DNA of 64,000 nucleotides from Rhizobium sophorae (GCF_013087515.1 NZ_JABFCN010000021.1:1-64000), one strand, 5' to 3'. Shown: positions 1 through 9,334, counted from the stretch's first letter. The notes: generated by a model not told the origin, from the letters alone. Program-made: numbers and translations.

Positions 1-1
1 C

Positions 2-2608
2 AACGGCAACGATGTGACGCTTGTCATCGCCGAGAGTGCGGCGGGTGCGGGCGATGGCGGCTCCATCCTGCTCCAGGGCAATCTCAACGAGTACTATCAG
101 AGCGGCCTTGAGAAGATCGTCTTTGCCGACGGCACGATTTGGACGCGGGCGGACATGCTGACACATATCGCCTATACTGGAGGCACCGTCGGCAACGACA
201 TCATCACCGGATCTTCGGCCGCAGATGTGTTGCGTGCAGGACTGGGCAACGACACCTTGAAGGGCGGGGCCGGCAGTGATGCGTACATCTATCTTGCAGG
301 TGATGGCAACGACATCATCGACGAGCCGACGTCGGGAACCGATAGCGATGTTCTCAGGCTGGATGACTTGCTCAAGAGTCAAGTTCTCTTTGCTCGGTCG
401 ACAACATCCGCAAGCGACTTGATCATCACAGTCCTCGCAACCGGCGAAACGATTACGCTGAAGAACCAATTCGATACTGCCGGAGGCGTCGAGTCGATCG
501 TCTTCAAGGATGGCGAGGTTCTCGGTGGTGCCGCGGGCGCGTTGGATACTGCGCTCACGGGGCTGCTGGCAATCTATGGAACCTCAGGTAACGATACACT
601 TGCCGGAACGACGGCGAATGACATCATCGATGCGGGTGCGGGCGACGACCGACTTGAAGGCAAGGAAGGCACCGACACCTATATTTATCGACCCGCCGAC
701 GGAAATGATGTCATTTTCGACTACCGAGGGTCTCGTGATAATCGACTCGTACTTGGACTTGGAATAGACGCCAGCGATGTTGTTTTCGCGCGCGTTGCCG
801 CAGACTCGAACGATATTAAGCTCGCCTTCCGCTCGATGTCTGGATCGATCACGCTCGACGGTCAGCTTTGGAGCGATGCGGGTGTTGAGTTCATTCAGTT
901 CGCCGATGGTACGGTCTGGAACGAAACAGAGATGTTGCGTCGGTATGTTGCGGACCAGCAGACGTCCGGCAACGACATCATCTGGGGTACGAATCTATCC
1001 GACCTGGCAACGGGTGGTGCGGGCGATGACACCCTGACTACCTTTGGCGGCAACGATCGTCTGGTCGGCGGGACAGGTAACGATCGCCTTGACGGCAGCG
1101 GCGGTACCGACGTCTACGTCTACGAGGCAGGCGATGGGGACGACGTGATTTTCGACTACACCGGCAGTCGCGACAATGTTTTGGAGTTCAGGCAGGGGAT
1201 CTCTTCAGCGGACGTGGTGTTTTCACGCGTCGCGAGCGACGCGGCCGACATAAAGCTGACGTTCCGCTCATTGTCCGGCTCGATCGTGCTCGACAATCAG
1301 CATTGGGGTGACGCCGGTGTGGAGTTCATTCGGTTTGCCGACGGCACCCTATGGGACGATGCCGAGATCGCTCGCAGATACGTTGCAGATCAAAAGACGG
1401 CTGGTGACGACACGATTTGGGCAACGAACCTATCCGACAACGTATTCGGCGGCGCCGGCAATGACACGATCGTAGCCTACGACGGCAACGACCGTCTTAT
1501 CGGCGAGGCAGGCAACGACCGGCTGGACGGCGGCGGCGGCAACGACGTCTACGTGTACAACGGCGGCGATGGCGACGACGCTATCTTCGACTACCAAAGC
1601 AGCCGCAACAACGTTCTCGAATTCGGTGCCGGAATTTCGGCAGCGGACGTAGTGTTTTCACGTGTCGCGAGCGATGCGGCCGATATGAAACTGACATTTC
1701 AATCGATGGCTGGCTCCATCGTGCTCGATAATCAGCACTGGGGCGACGCCGGCGTCGAGTTTATTCGGTTCGCCGACGGCACGATCTGGGATGATGCCGA
1801 GATCGCTCGTCGATATGTCGCGGGTCAAACGACGGATGGTGATGACACCATTTGGGCAACGAACCTATCCGACAATGTAGTCGGCGGCGCCGGCAATGAC
1901 ACGATTGCCGGCTACGATGGCAACGACCGTCTAGCCGGCGGGGCGGGCAACGACCGCCTGGACGGCGGCGGCGGTAACGACGTCTACGTGTACAACGTCG
2001 GCGATGGCGACGACGCTATCTTCGACTACCAAAGCAGCCGCAACAACGTCCTCGAGTTTGGTGCCGGAATTGCGGTAACAGACGTTGTCTTCTCACACGT
2101 CACGAGCGATGTGAACGACATGAAGCTGTCATTCCAAGGGATGACAGGCTCCATCGTTGTCGATAACCAGCTCTGGGGCGATGCTGGTGTCGAATTCGTT
2201 CGTTTTGCCGACGGCACCGTCTGGAACAAGACTCAGATCGCGGCACGCTATGTAGCCGACCAGCAGACCGCCGGCGACGACATCATCTGGGGGACGTATG
2301 GCGCCGATACAATCCAGGGCGGGGCTGGCAACGACACTCTTCGCGGGGTGGGTGGAAATGACACTTTCGTGTTCAAGGCTGACTTCGGCAAAGATACGGT
2401 GACAGATTTCTCCGCCGGTGCGGGCATTGGTGATGTCCTCGACATCAGTGACGACCTCTTCGCGGATTTTGCATCGGTGATGGCGGCCGCCACCCAGGTC
2501 GGAGCAGACACGTTGATTACTCATGACGCCAACACGTCGATCACTTTGAAGAACGTCGCGCTGACAAGCCTGCACCAGGATGATTTCCGCTTCACGGCTG
2601 CAGCGTGA
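2..2608 (+). CDS. RTX-type calcium-binding repeat protein, type I secreted (5' end outside window)
   Basis: The reading frame is open from base 2, so the start lies upstream; about 868 residues are visible. The protein is full of glycine/aspartate nonapeptides of the GGAGNDTL type, which bind calcium and fold as a beta-roll after export. Between the nonapeptide blocks lie modules of the form DVVFSRV...DIKLTF...GSIVLDNQ...GVEFIRFADGT, matching the haemolysin-type calcium-binding-protein-related domain. The last about 90 residues (FVFKADFG, then DVLDISDDLF) look like the C-terminal uncleaved secretion signal of RTX exoproteins. The dedicated ABC exporter and fusion protein follow directly. No enzymatic domain is visible in the part shown, so the function (adhesin, nodulation-related or bacteriocin-like) is open. 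Confidence 0.9.
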   Translation, partial: NGNDVTLVIAESAAGAGDGGSILLQGNLNEYYQSGLEKIVFADGTIWTRADMLTHIAYTGGTVGNDIITGSSAADVLRAGLGNDTLKGGAGSDAYIYLAGDGNDIIDEPTSGTDSDVLRLDDLLKSQVLFARSTTSASDLIITVLATGETITLKNQFDTAGGVESIVFKDGEVLGGAAGALDTALTGLLAIYGTSGNDTLAGTTANDIIDAGAGDDRLEGKEGTDTYIYRPADGNDVIFDYRGSRDNRLVLGLGIDASDVVFARVAADSNDIKLAFRSMSGSITLDGQLWSDAGVEFIQFADGTVWNETEMLRRYVADQQTSGNDIIWGTNLSDLATGGAGDDTLTTFGGNDRLVGGTGNDRLDGSGGTDVYVYEAGDGDDVIFDYTGSRDNVLEFRQGISSADVVFSRVASDAADIKLTFRSLSGSIVLDNQHWGDAGVEFIRFADGTLWDDAEIARRYVADQKTAGDDTIWATNLSDNVFGGAGNDTIVAYDGNDRLIGEAGNDRLDGGGGNDVYVYNGGDGDDAIFDYQSSRNNVLEFGAGISAADVVFSRVASDAADMKLTFQSMAGSIVLDNQHWGDAGVEFIRFADGTIWDDAEIARRYVAGQTTDGDDTIWATNLSDNVVGGAGNDTIAGYDGNDRLAGGAGNDRLDGGGGNDVYVYNVGDGDDAIFDYQSSRNNVLEFGAGIAVTDVVFSHVTSDVNDMKLSFQGMTGSIVVDNQLWGDAGVEFVRFADGTVWNKTQIAARYVADQQTAGDDIIWGTYGADTIQGGAGNDTLRGVGGNDTFVFKADFGKDTVTDFSAGAGIGDVLDISDDLFADFASVMAAATQVGADTLITHDANTSITLKNVALTSLHQDDFRFTAAA
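577..2290 (+). repeat. Tandem 435-bp (145-residue) coding repeats in the RTX protein
   Basis: Three full units of exactly 435 bp are in register: the same segment (translated TNLSD) recurs at about 986, 1421 and 1856. A shorter related unit, lacking about 18 residues of the nonapeptide block, precedes them from about 577. The units starting at 1421 and 1856 are nearly identical at DNA level over long stretches, which suggests recent duplication or gene conversion. Each unit carries one nonapeptide block followed by one beta-rich module ending in FADGT(I/L/V)W. Confidence 0.85.
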
Positions 2609-2624
2609 GAAAGAGGAAATCGTC

Positions 2625-4379
2625 TTGAACAAGGCTGCAGAACAGTCGTCACAAGTATTCCTTGTGGCGGTTCTCTCGTCGCTTCGAAAGGCCTTCCTCG
2701 GAGTCGGCCTGACAAGCTGCGTCATCAATATCCTTGCTCTGACCGGCTCATTTTTCATGCTTCAGGTCTACGACCGGGTCATTCCCGGCCGTAGCCTGCC
2801 GACATTGGTGGGACTCGGGATCATCGCCGCAACGCTGTTCGTCTTCCAGGGCGTCTTGGAATTGATCCGGTCGATGTTGCTCGTCCGGGTTGGCACTGCG
2901 GTCGACGAACGTTTCGGTGACCGCGTTTACGGCTCTCTCGTCTTATTGCCGTCGCGCATGCAGATGCCGGGCGACGGGCTACAGTGCGTGCGGGATCTCG
3001 ATACCGTCCGCGGTTTTCTGTCGGGACCGGGGCCGACCGCGCTGTTCGACATGCCCTGGATGCCGTTCTATCTTTTCCTTTGTTTCCTCTTCCACATTTG
3101 GATCGGAGTGACTGCGCTTGCCGGTGCACTGATCCTTATCGCCTTGACCATGCTTACCGAGGTTCGGTCGCGGCAGCCGGCGAAGGAAGCAGCCAAGCTT
3201 GCCGCCGAGCGCATCAATCTTGCCGAAGCGACCAAACGGAACTCGGAAGCCGTCCTCGCCATGGGCTTCGGCCATTTCATCGGTGAGCGTTGGACCGAGC
3301 TCAACCGAAAATATCTGGCAAACCACGTTGCCGCCAGCACGGTCACGGGCGGGCTGGCGACGGCATCGAAAATCCTGCGCATGATGCTGCAGTCGGGCGT
3401 GCTCGCCGTCGGCGCCCTTCTGGTGATCCGTCAGGAGGCAACTGGCGGCATCATGATTGCTAGTTCCATTTTGGTGAGCCGCGCCCTGGCGCCCGTAGAA
3501 CTCGCCATCGGGCAATGGAAAGGCTTCGTTGCCGCCCGGCAAAGCTGGGGGCGGCTGACTAAGCTGATGACGCTCATGTCGTCGGAGCAGCGCGAGGTCG
3601 ATCTACCGGCGCCGCGGGAAAACCTGATCGTCGAGAACCTGCAGATCGCCGCGCCGGGCGGGCGCAGCCCTATTCTTCGCGGCGTCTCCTTCAAGGTTTC
3701 GGCAGGAGAGGCAGTTGGCGTTATCGGTCCGAGCGCATCAGGAAAATCCACACTCGCCCGCGCAATCACCGGCCTTTGGTTGCCCTTGGGCGGCGCGGTA
3801 AGGCTCGACCAGGCTCTCCTTACCCAGTGGGATCCGCACGAACTCGGCCGCCATCTCGGTTATCTGCCACAGGATGTCTCGCTTTTCGATGGGTCGATCG
3901 CGCAGAACATTGCACGGTTTGACCCAAAGGCCGACTCCGAGACTGTCATCGCCGCAGCGAAGGCAGCTGGCGTCTACGACATGATCGTGCAATTTTCAGA
4001 TGGGTTTGACACCAAGGTCGGAGAACAGGGATCGGTGCTCTCGGCCGGTCAGCGCCAGCGCATAGCGCTTGCTCGCGCACTCTATGGCGAGCCGTTTCTG
4101 GTGGTTCTCGACGAGCCTAATTCCAACCTTGATGCCGATGGCGAGGCGGCCCTGACGAAAGCGATCTCTGGGGTTCGCGCGAGGGGAGGGATTGCGATTG
4201 TGATCGCACACCGGCCGAGCGCGCTCACGGCAGTCGATCAGGTTCTTGTCATGGGCAATGGCCAGATGCAGGCCTTCGGTCCGAAGGACGAAGTATTGAA
4301 AAAGACCACGGCGAGGCCAGCCACGGCGACCCCGCAGCCGATGCGCCTGCTGATCGGCGGCGAGGAGACGGGAACATGA
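2625..4379 (+). CDS. prtD: Type I secretion ABC transporter, PrtD/HasD family
   Basis: This inner-membrane exporter half-molecule drives ATP-dependent secretion of the neighbouring RTX protein. A hydrophobic N-terminal half with several membrane segments is followed by the ATPase domain: Walker A GPSASGKST at about residues 368-376, signature LSAGQ at 472-476, Walker B VVLDEP with Asp496 and Glu497. At 584 residues it has the usual length for the family. I chose the TTG at 2625, which has AGAGGAAA upstream. An in-frame ATG at 2580 lies inside the preceding gene and lacks a good ribosome site. It overlaps the fusion protein gene by 4 bp. No TolC-type outer-membrane partner is encoded nearby. 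Confidence 0.92.
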   Translation: MNKAAEQSSQVFLVAVLSSLRKAFLGVGLTSCVINILALTGSFFMLQVYDRVIPGRSLPTLVGLGIIAATLFVFQGVLELIRSMLLVRVGTAVDERFGDRVYGSLVLLPSRMQMPGDGLQCVRDLDTVRGFLSGPGPTALFDMPWMPFYLFLCFLFHIWIGVTALAGALILIALTMLTEVRSRQPAKEAAKLAAERINLAEATKRNSEAVLAMGFGHFIGERWTELNRKYLANHVAASTVTGGLATASKILRMMLQSGVLAVGALLVIRQEATGGIMIASSILVSRALAPVELAIGQWKGFVAARQSWGRLTKLMTLMSSEQREVDLPAPRENLIVENLQIAAPGGRSPILRGVSFKVSAGEAVGVIGPSASGKSTLARAITGLWLPLGGAVRLDQALLTQWDPHELGRHLGYLPQDVSLFDGSIAQNIARFDPKADSETVIAAAKAAGVYDMIVQFSDGFDTKVGEQGSVLSAGQRQRIALARALYGEPFLVVLDEPNSNLDADGEAALTKAISGVRARGGIAIVIAHRPSALTAVDQVLVMGNGQMQAFGPKDEVLKKTTARPATATPQPMRLLIGGEETGT

Positions 4380-5686
4380 GCGATGTCGGAGCGCCATCGG
4401 CGGAAGGCGCCATCCGCAAGCTGACGGTAGCCGCCCTCAGCATCGTCGTCCTACTCGGCGGTGTGATGGGCGGTCTCGCTGCCACCACCCACCTTTCAGG
4501 CGCGGTCATCGCCTCCGGAATGGTCGTCGTTGACACTTATGTGAAGCCGGTACAGCATCAGAAAGGCGGTACCGTCGGCCAGATATTCGTCAAGAATGGA
4601 GATCTGGTGGAAGCCGGCCAGATCCTCATCCATTTGGACGATACCCAGACCCGCGCCAATCTCGCCATCGTAACCAAGCGGCTGAACGAGCTTTCCGCAA
4701 GGACGGCTCGGCTTGTAGCGGAACGCGACGGCACACAGTCGATCGCTTTTTCCGAAGAGTTGCTGGCAAAGGCCAGCGATCCAGAGGCCGCGCGCTCGAT
4801 CGAGGGCGAGAAACGCCTCTTTGCCAACCGCCGGTCATCGCTGGTGGGGCGAAAGGCGCAATTGCGTGAGCGGATCGAGCAACTCAAGCAGGAAGCCGAG
4901 GGTCTGGTCGCCCAGGAAACCGGCAAGCGCCAGGAGATTGCGCTGATCGAAAAGGAACTGGAAAGCATTCAGCGCTTGTTCGATCAAGGGCTCGTTCCCG
5001 CCAACCGGGTATATGCGTTGCAGCGTGAGGCCGCGAGCCTCACTGGCGAGCTCGGCAACCTCGTCGCGACCGAAGCACAGACGAAGGGTAAGGTCACGGA
5101 AACAGAACTCCAGATCATCCAGATCGATGATGACCAGCGTAGCGAGGTCTCCGACCAGCTTCGACAGGCCGAGGGAGATATCGGCGAATATTCCGAACGC
5201 CTGGTCGCTGCTCAGGATGATTTGCAACGTATCGACATTCGCGCGCCGCAGGGCGGCATTGTGCATCAGCTTGCCGTGCACGCATCCGGCGCCGTCATCG
5301 CTCCGGGAGAAGCGATCATGCAGATCGTTCCGGATCGCGATGCCCTCGTTGCCGAAGTCAAGCTGATGCCGACCGATATCGATCAAGTGTCCATCGGACA
5401 GATGGTGCATTTGAGATTTTCTGCCTTCAGCCAGCGGAACACGCCGGAGCTGAATGGTGTCGTGACCAGTGTTGCAGCAGACCTGACGAGCGATCAGCGC
5501 TCGGGCCTCAGCTACTACGTCGTCCGTACCAAGGTTTCCGATGGCGAATGGCAGAGGCTTGGCCAGGTCACGCCCGTTCCCGGCATGCCGGTCGAAGCCT
5601 TCATACAGACCGGCGAACGAACGGCGCTGGCATATTTGACGAAGCCTCTCATGGATCAGGTCGCGCGAGCCTTCAAGGAAGAATAA
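4376..5686 (+). CDS. prtE: Type I secretion membrane fusion protein, HlyD/PrtE family
   Basis: This periplasmic adaptor links the ABC exporter to an outer-membrane channel. One membrane segment lies at about residues 18-40. It is followed by a lipoyl/barrel-sandwich half (KPVQHQKGGTVGQIFVKNGD), a long charged coiled coil at about 85-290, the second half of the sandwich (IDIRAPQGGIV), and a beta-barrel to the C-terminus ending TALAYLTKPL, as is usual for PrtE-like proteins. The start codon overlaps the stop of the ATPase gene (ATGA), so the two are translationally coupled. Its 436 residues fit the family. Confidence 0.92.
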   Translation: MSDVGAPSAEGAIRKLTVAALSIVVLLGGVMGGLAATTHLSGAVIASGMVVVDTYVKPVQHQKGGTVGQIFVKNGDLVEAGQILIHLDDTQTRANLAIVTKRLNELSARTARLVAERDGTQSIAFSEELLAKASDPEAARSIEGEKRLFANRRSSLVGRKAQLRERIEQLKQEAEGLVAQETGKRQEIALIEKELESIQRLFDQGLVPANRVYALQREAASLTGELGNLVATEAQTKGKVTETELQIIQIDDDQRSEVSDQLRQAEGDIGEYSERLVAAQDDLQRIDIRAPQGGIVHQLAVHASGAVIAPGEAIMQIVPDRDALVAEVKLMPTDIDQVSIGQMVHLRFSAFSQRNTPELNGVVTSVAADLTSDQRSGLSYYVVRTKVSDGEWQRLGQVTPVPGMPVEAFIQTGERTALAYLTKPLMDQVARAFKEE

Positions 5687-5735
5687 AAAGATGCGGCGCC
5701 TTAATCACCGACCGGGGGAAGAAAGACAGCTGACC

Positions 5736-5764
5736 AATGCCGACACTCTCGACCGTTCGGCATT
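5736..5764 (+). terminator. Weak hairpin after the secretion operon
   Basis: AATGCCGA (5736-5743) and TCGGCATT (5757-5764) form an 8-bp perfect stem with a 13-nt loop. It lies 50 bp after the fusion-protein stop and ahead of the converging toxin gene. There is no clear T tract, so termination here is only a possibility. Confidence 0.3.
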
Positions 5765-5897
5765 CCCTGGGGCCGCGTAGGATAGTGTCGGGTGACTGAG
5801 GTAGCGAAACTTCCATTAAAGTCGTTCCATAAATACCGGTTACGCCACTGACACTGAAAATAGCGGGGTCGACGGTCCTGTTCCTTTCAAATTTCGG

Positions 5898-6920
5898 CTA
5901 TTTCGGCGTGTCGGCTTTGTTGGCGCGCGCCTGAATTTGCGTGCATCGTTCGATCAGGTGTTCGAACGGCTCGGAATCGCCGAGCAGCAGACCGTCGTCG
6001 ACCATGCGCGCGTAATCCTCACCGAGTGCGCGCAGACCTTCTCCGGAGGGTGTCAGAACCAGATTGCCATTGACGGCTGCGGCGTAGTCGATGGGCGAGC
6101 GGTCGGCCGCCTTTTCCGCAAAGAACATTGATTTGTGTTTCGCCACGGCATTGGCGAGCTGCCGATCCGCGAATGCCTTGTCGGCGAAACCAGCATCGTT
6201 CAACCGGACGACGTCATGCCAATGACGAGCAAAACGATCGCCGCGGAGGCGCTCCTGCAGGCAGAAGACATGGATTGCCGTCGCCTTCTCCCAGAACGTC
6301 CGCTCCGCGTGCATGACGCGGGGGCTCGCCTTCGGAAATTCGACACCATCGACCTGACCCGCGGCGTCGCAGTCGACATCGCGAATACTGGCTGGCTCGC
6401 CGGTGGATCGGGCCCCGAATTCGAGCATGACGCTCCGGGCGACATAACCGGATCCGCTGCTCACCGCGTCATAGTCCAGATAGAGCGTATCATCCTCGAG
6501 GCGAATTGCCGCCGGAAGAGATTGATCGCGCAGCGCACCGGCGATGACCGGCTCCACCGACTCCGAAACCCAGACCGGAAGCCGCTTCCGTACTTCGCTG
6601 GTCCAGCGTTTCTCTTCGCTGCGGGTTTTCGGCAGCGCCTCATCATTATCGCCGACCAGGTCCGGCGCCAGGGCGCGGATATCATAGGTCAGGTCGACGT
6701 CCTCGGAGAACCTTTTGATGACGCCGTAGCCTTTCGAAAGCGAAGTGCCGCCCTTGAAGACGAGGTGCTCGCCGAGCTTGGACGAAAAGAGCGTCTGCAG
6801 CGTCCAGACGACCCAGACATCCTTTTCGAGCAGGTGAATGGGCCGTCCGGTGCGGTCGGCCGCCACGGCCAAGGCTTCGCGCCGGTCGTCCTTTGACAAG
6901 GTCAGGAACTGATCAGCCAT
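5898..6920 (-). CDS. abiEii: AbiEii-type nucleotidyltransferase toxin
   Basis: Toxin of a type IV AbiE toxin-antitoxin pair, which acts as a nucleotidyltransferase. Related proteins block growth, and characterised homologues add nucleotides to tRNA. The nucleotidyltransferase core is visible: KGGTSLSK at residues 56-63 and the metal-binding DVD at 74-76 (SEDVDL). The chosen ATG at 6920 overlaps the antitoxin stop by 8 bp, giving 340 residues (MADQFLTL...); an alternative start at 6947 would extend into the antitoxin gene. The tail of this gene faces the secretion operon. The spread of such pairs on plasmids and islands supports an accessory replicon. Confidence 0.88.
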   Translation of the reverse strand: MADQFLTLSKDDRREALAVAADRTGRPIHLLEKDVWVVWTLQTLFSSKLGEHLVFKGGTSLSKGYGVIKRFSEDVDLTYDIRALAPDLVGDNDEALPKTRSEEKRWTSEVRKRLPVWVSESVEPVIAGALRDQSLPAAIRLEDDTLYLDYDAVSSGSGYVARSVMLEFGARSTGEPASIRDVDCDAAGQVDGVEFPKASPRVMHAERTFWEKATAIHVFCLQERLRGDRFARHWHDVVRLNDAGFADKAFADRQLANAVAKHKSMFFAEKAADRSPIDYAAAVNGNLVLTPSGEGLRALGEDYARMVDDGLLLGDSEPFEHLIERCTQIQARANKADTPK

Positions 6921-7506
6921 GCGCAGCCTTTCCCACGCTTCTTGCAAGCCAAGTCGGGAACTGCGGAGCCGCCGCCACTAACTCGCCGAACGCGTCTGGC
7001 GGCAGCTTTCGCTTGATCCGCGACAGTGCTTCATCGGCCTTCTCGGGCCCAAGCCAGGCGAGCGCACGGACCGCCACGCCGGCGGGCCGATCGGCCAAGG
7101 CCAGTTGCCAGCGAGGGACATGCCTAAGCTCGACCGTTTGCTGTCCAAGGTTCATCGTCCGGCTGCGGCCGGATGTAAGGTAGACGGAGCGGACCGGGAC
7201 CTGGGTGGTCAGGCCCAGGGAATTCGCAGCGGCGGCGCCGTTTGAGACAATGACCTCGCCGCGCTGCTGCGCCACTGCCTCTACGGCCTGTTCGACCGTC
7301 GGCAGCCGACTGCCAAAACGACTTTTGACGGGCCGCATATAGATACCACGGCCGGCCCGGACGAGCTCGCCACGCTCGGCCAGGCGCGACAGAGCCTGGT
7401 CCAGGGCGGCACGATTTCCGAGATGCAAAAAGCTCTTTGCCGAAAGCGCGGACCCTTCCGGCAGTCGTTCAGCATGGCCCATGATTTGTGACGTCAGCTT
7501 TTGCAT
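6913..7506 (-). CDS. abiEi: AbiEi-family antitoxin / autorepressor
   Basis: Antitoxin of the AbiE pair, 197 residues. The N-terminal part (about 1-75) looks like a winged-helix DNA-binding domain (LSRLAERGELVRAGRGIYMRP), as in AbiEi and DUF6088 proteins. The remainder is the C-terminal antitoxin domain (VSNGAAAANSLGL, TSGRSRTMNLG). AbiEi proteins repress their own operon by binding inverted repeats, and a perfect inverted repeat lies just upstream. The gene is first in the operon, and the toxin is translationally coupled to it. Confidence 0.88.
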   Translation of the reverse strand: MQKLTSQIMGHAERLPEGSALSAKSFLHLGNRAALDQALSRLAERGELVRAGRGIYMRPVKSRFGSRLPTVEQAVEAVAQQRGEVIVSNGAAAANSLGLTTQVPVRSVYLTSGRSRTMNLGQQTVELRHVPRWQLALADRPAGVAVRALAWLGPEKADEALSRIKRKLPPDAFGELVAAAPQFPTWLARSVGKAAHG

Positions 7507-7517
7507 GGCATGTCTCC

Positions 7518-7545
7518 TGTCAGAAATATATACAGTTTTCTGACA
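7518..7545 (-). promoter_or_regulatory. Inverted-repeat operator in front of abiEi
   Basis: TGTCAGAAA (7518-7526) and TTTCTGACA (7537-7545) are perfect 9-bp inverted arms separated by an AT-rich 10-bp spacer containing TATATACAG. The site ends 12 bp from the antitoxin start. The position fits autorepression by AbiEi; binding itself is inferred. Confidence 0.75.
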
Positions 7546-8230
7546 GTTTGCAATGAGAGGGGAAGACGACGCGTGTCATACTGGTATTTTTTTGCCGCGT
7601 TCGTATTCTTTCTGGGAAGATCGAGGAAGGCGCCCGCTGCCTATGCAAGGCGTCGAACGTCGCCGGCAGGCCAGAGCTCTCGAGGCCAGCGACCGGCTTG
7701 TTGCCATAGAGTTCGCGTTTTAGGCCAGGAAGATCGCATAATGGATCGTCGGGAACCTATGTATGTCTCGGACAAACTACAGGTCGCCGCTTCCTTTCAG
7801 TATGGACCGCCATCAGCCCCATTCGATTGGCCACATATTCTGCTCCCGAAATGGTGGGGTGGACCGATTATGACGGTAGGTATAGACGCGTGGTCCGGTA
7901 GGCGCTATTCGTGATGTACCAACATCAGCAAACCATCCCGTGGATTCTCCAAGGCCTCTTGTATTGAAAAAAGTGCAACGCAGTTTTGCCGTCGAGTACA
8001 AAACCGGCAGGCGAAAACTCGATACCAGGTCAAACTCGATCTGGGGCAACGTTGATTTGAAATCCGTCGCTCGCGACCTGGAGGAAGAGGCAATGCCGTT
8101 TCTGTCGGGTAGCTCTCAGAGTGGCAAATCCGACTGCGAAATGTCTTTACCAAAAGCAGATCAGGTCGAGCCGTTGTTGACAGCGCCTCTCGGGCCGTCG
8201 ACAACTGCATCAGACACACAGGAGATAAGC
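7546..8230. other. Non-coding stretch before the first SyrB-like gene
   Basis: No convincing gene is seen. Short open frames here lack ribosome sites and recognisable products. The frame of the following SyrB-like gene is open back to about 7940, but the upstream residues do not resemble the family and no ribosome site supports an earlier start. The region must hold the divergent promoters of the AbiE operon and the SyrB-like gene. Confidence 0.5.
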
Positions 8231-8638
8231 ATGGCCGACGAGACTGATACTGCAACCAGTGCCGATGTGCCGACCGTTGTCGAAACGCCTATTGCGCCGA
8301 AGAAACAGCGCAAACTCCGGGCCAAGAAAACCGCGGCACTTGAGACGCCGTCAGCTGACGCTGCGGCAGAGCCAGCAGTTGCTCTGGTCGCCGCCGGTGG
8401 TGTGAAAAGGAGAAGGCGCAAGGCAAAGGTGATCGAAGTTACGGCGAGCGCCAAACGCGCACCTGTGCGCCGCACTCCAAAGGCTGTGCAGACAGCGCCG
8501 GTCGCGCCGATGACGGCGATCGATGAGATGGCGGATCTCCTGCAGTTGGAAGAGGAAAATCAGCGACTGCGCAAGCTTCTGGCTGAAAAACTTCGCGCTG
8601 AAAATGCCGATCTGCGCAAACGGCTCAAGCTCGATTGA
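8231..8638 (+). CDS. SyrB-like regulator
   Basis: This small basic protein of 135 residues resembles rhizobial SyrB (symbiotic regulator that lowers syrM expression in Sinorhizobium). It begins MADETDTATSADV and has an Ala/Lys/Arg-rich, probably disordered middle (KKQRKLRAKKTAA, KRRRRKAK). It ends in a leucine-rich coiled coil of about 35 residues (EMADLLQLEEENQRLRKLL). The start at 8231 has GGAG upstream. The basic centre suggests nucleic-acid binding and the coiled coil suggests oligomerisation. The assignment rests on recognised similarity of both ends; the target is unknown. Confidence 0.75.
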   Translation: MADETDTATSADVPTVVETPIAPKKQRKLRAKKTAALETPSADAAAEPAVALVAAGGVKRRRRKAKVIEVTASAKRAPVRRTPKAVQTAPVAPMTAIDEMADLLQLEEENQRLRKLLAEKLRAENADLRKRLKLD

Positions 8639-8767
8639 CAAAAGCGGCTGGTCAATCGCCGGCCGCATTTCCATGCTTATCGAGAGATACAATTTGGCAA
8701 CGGTGAATGCTGTTGCCGGAACTAAAACTCACTGCCTGCTTGCGGGATAAATCGCGAGGTCGGATAG

Positions 8768-9334
8768 ATGGCGTCTCCCTGGAAATTTCTTGCCCGTCTG
8801 ATCTCACCTGGACGCCAACAAAAAAGAGAAAGCGGCTCGAACGAGAAGGTTACGTCGGTGGCGTTGCCTATTTCCGGTCCGACTGAAGCGCCTGCCGAGG
8901 AGAGCGTGAATGGCGCTGATCGACCGGTTAGCGAGGAGCTACCTCGTCATGGTCAAGCCGCTGCAATTTCCGTAGAGCCGGTGCATTCGGATGAAGCCAA
9001 AAACGGTGCCCGCGATAGGGTCGAACGCGGTGCAGCAAAAATTGGGCAGGCCGCTAATCAGGCTTTATCCGGCGGTACTGGTATCGACGTCACCGCTGCA
9101 CATGATGATACTACGCAGATCAGGCGAACTGTCAAAGTGGCACCGCGAAAGCAAAGACGTCGCAGCAAGGAAGCGGTAGCGGTTGCGAACGTTTCGCCCG
9201 TATCCCAGATCGCACACATTGCAGAGGAGATAAGGCTCGATGAAGAGATCAGGGTGCTCAGGGGGCAGCTGGCGAGAAAGCTAACGCTGCAAAACGCGCA
9301 GTTAAGAAAAATGCTGGAGCGATTTGAACGGTGA
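8768..9334 (+). CDS. SyrB-like protein, divergent paralogue
   Basis: This protein of 188 residues has the same plan as its upstream neighbour: an acidic/low-complexity N-terminus, a basic patch (APRKQRRRSKEA) and a C-terminal coiled coil (EEIRLDEEIRVLRGQLARKL). The C-terminal 40 residues align with those of the first SyrB-like protein in spacing of Leu and Glu/Arg pairs, so the two probably arose by duplication. The N-terminal MASPWKFLARLISPG is unlike the first protein. The gap of 129 bp allows either one transcript or separate promoters. Function is inferred only. Confidence 0.6.
   Translation: MASPWKFLARLISPGRQQKRESGSNEKVTSVALPISGPTEAPAEESVNGADRPVSEELPRHGQAAAISVEPVHSDEAKNGARDRVERGAAKIGQAANQALSGGTGIDVTAAHDDTTQIRRTVKVAPRKQRRRSKEAVAVANVSPVSQIAHIAEEIRLDEEIRVLRGQLARKLTLQNAQLRKMLERFER

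Noticed and set aside
577..2290. CRISPR-like array or mobile repeat
   Set aside because: The repeats are in frame, 435 bp long and encode regular protein modules.
7501..7914. Open frame of 137 codons downstream of the AbiE operator
   Set aside because: It overlaps the antitoxin start and operator, has no good ribosome site, and its translation looks like low-complexity shadow sequence.
7940..8230. 97-residue N-terminal extension of the first SyrB-like protein
   Set aside because: The start at 8231 has a good ribosome site and matches the family N-terminus; the extension shows no family features.
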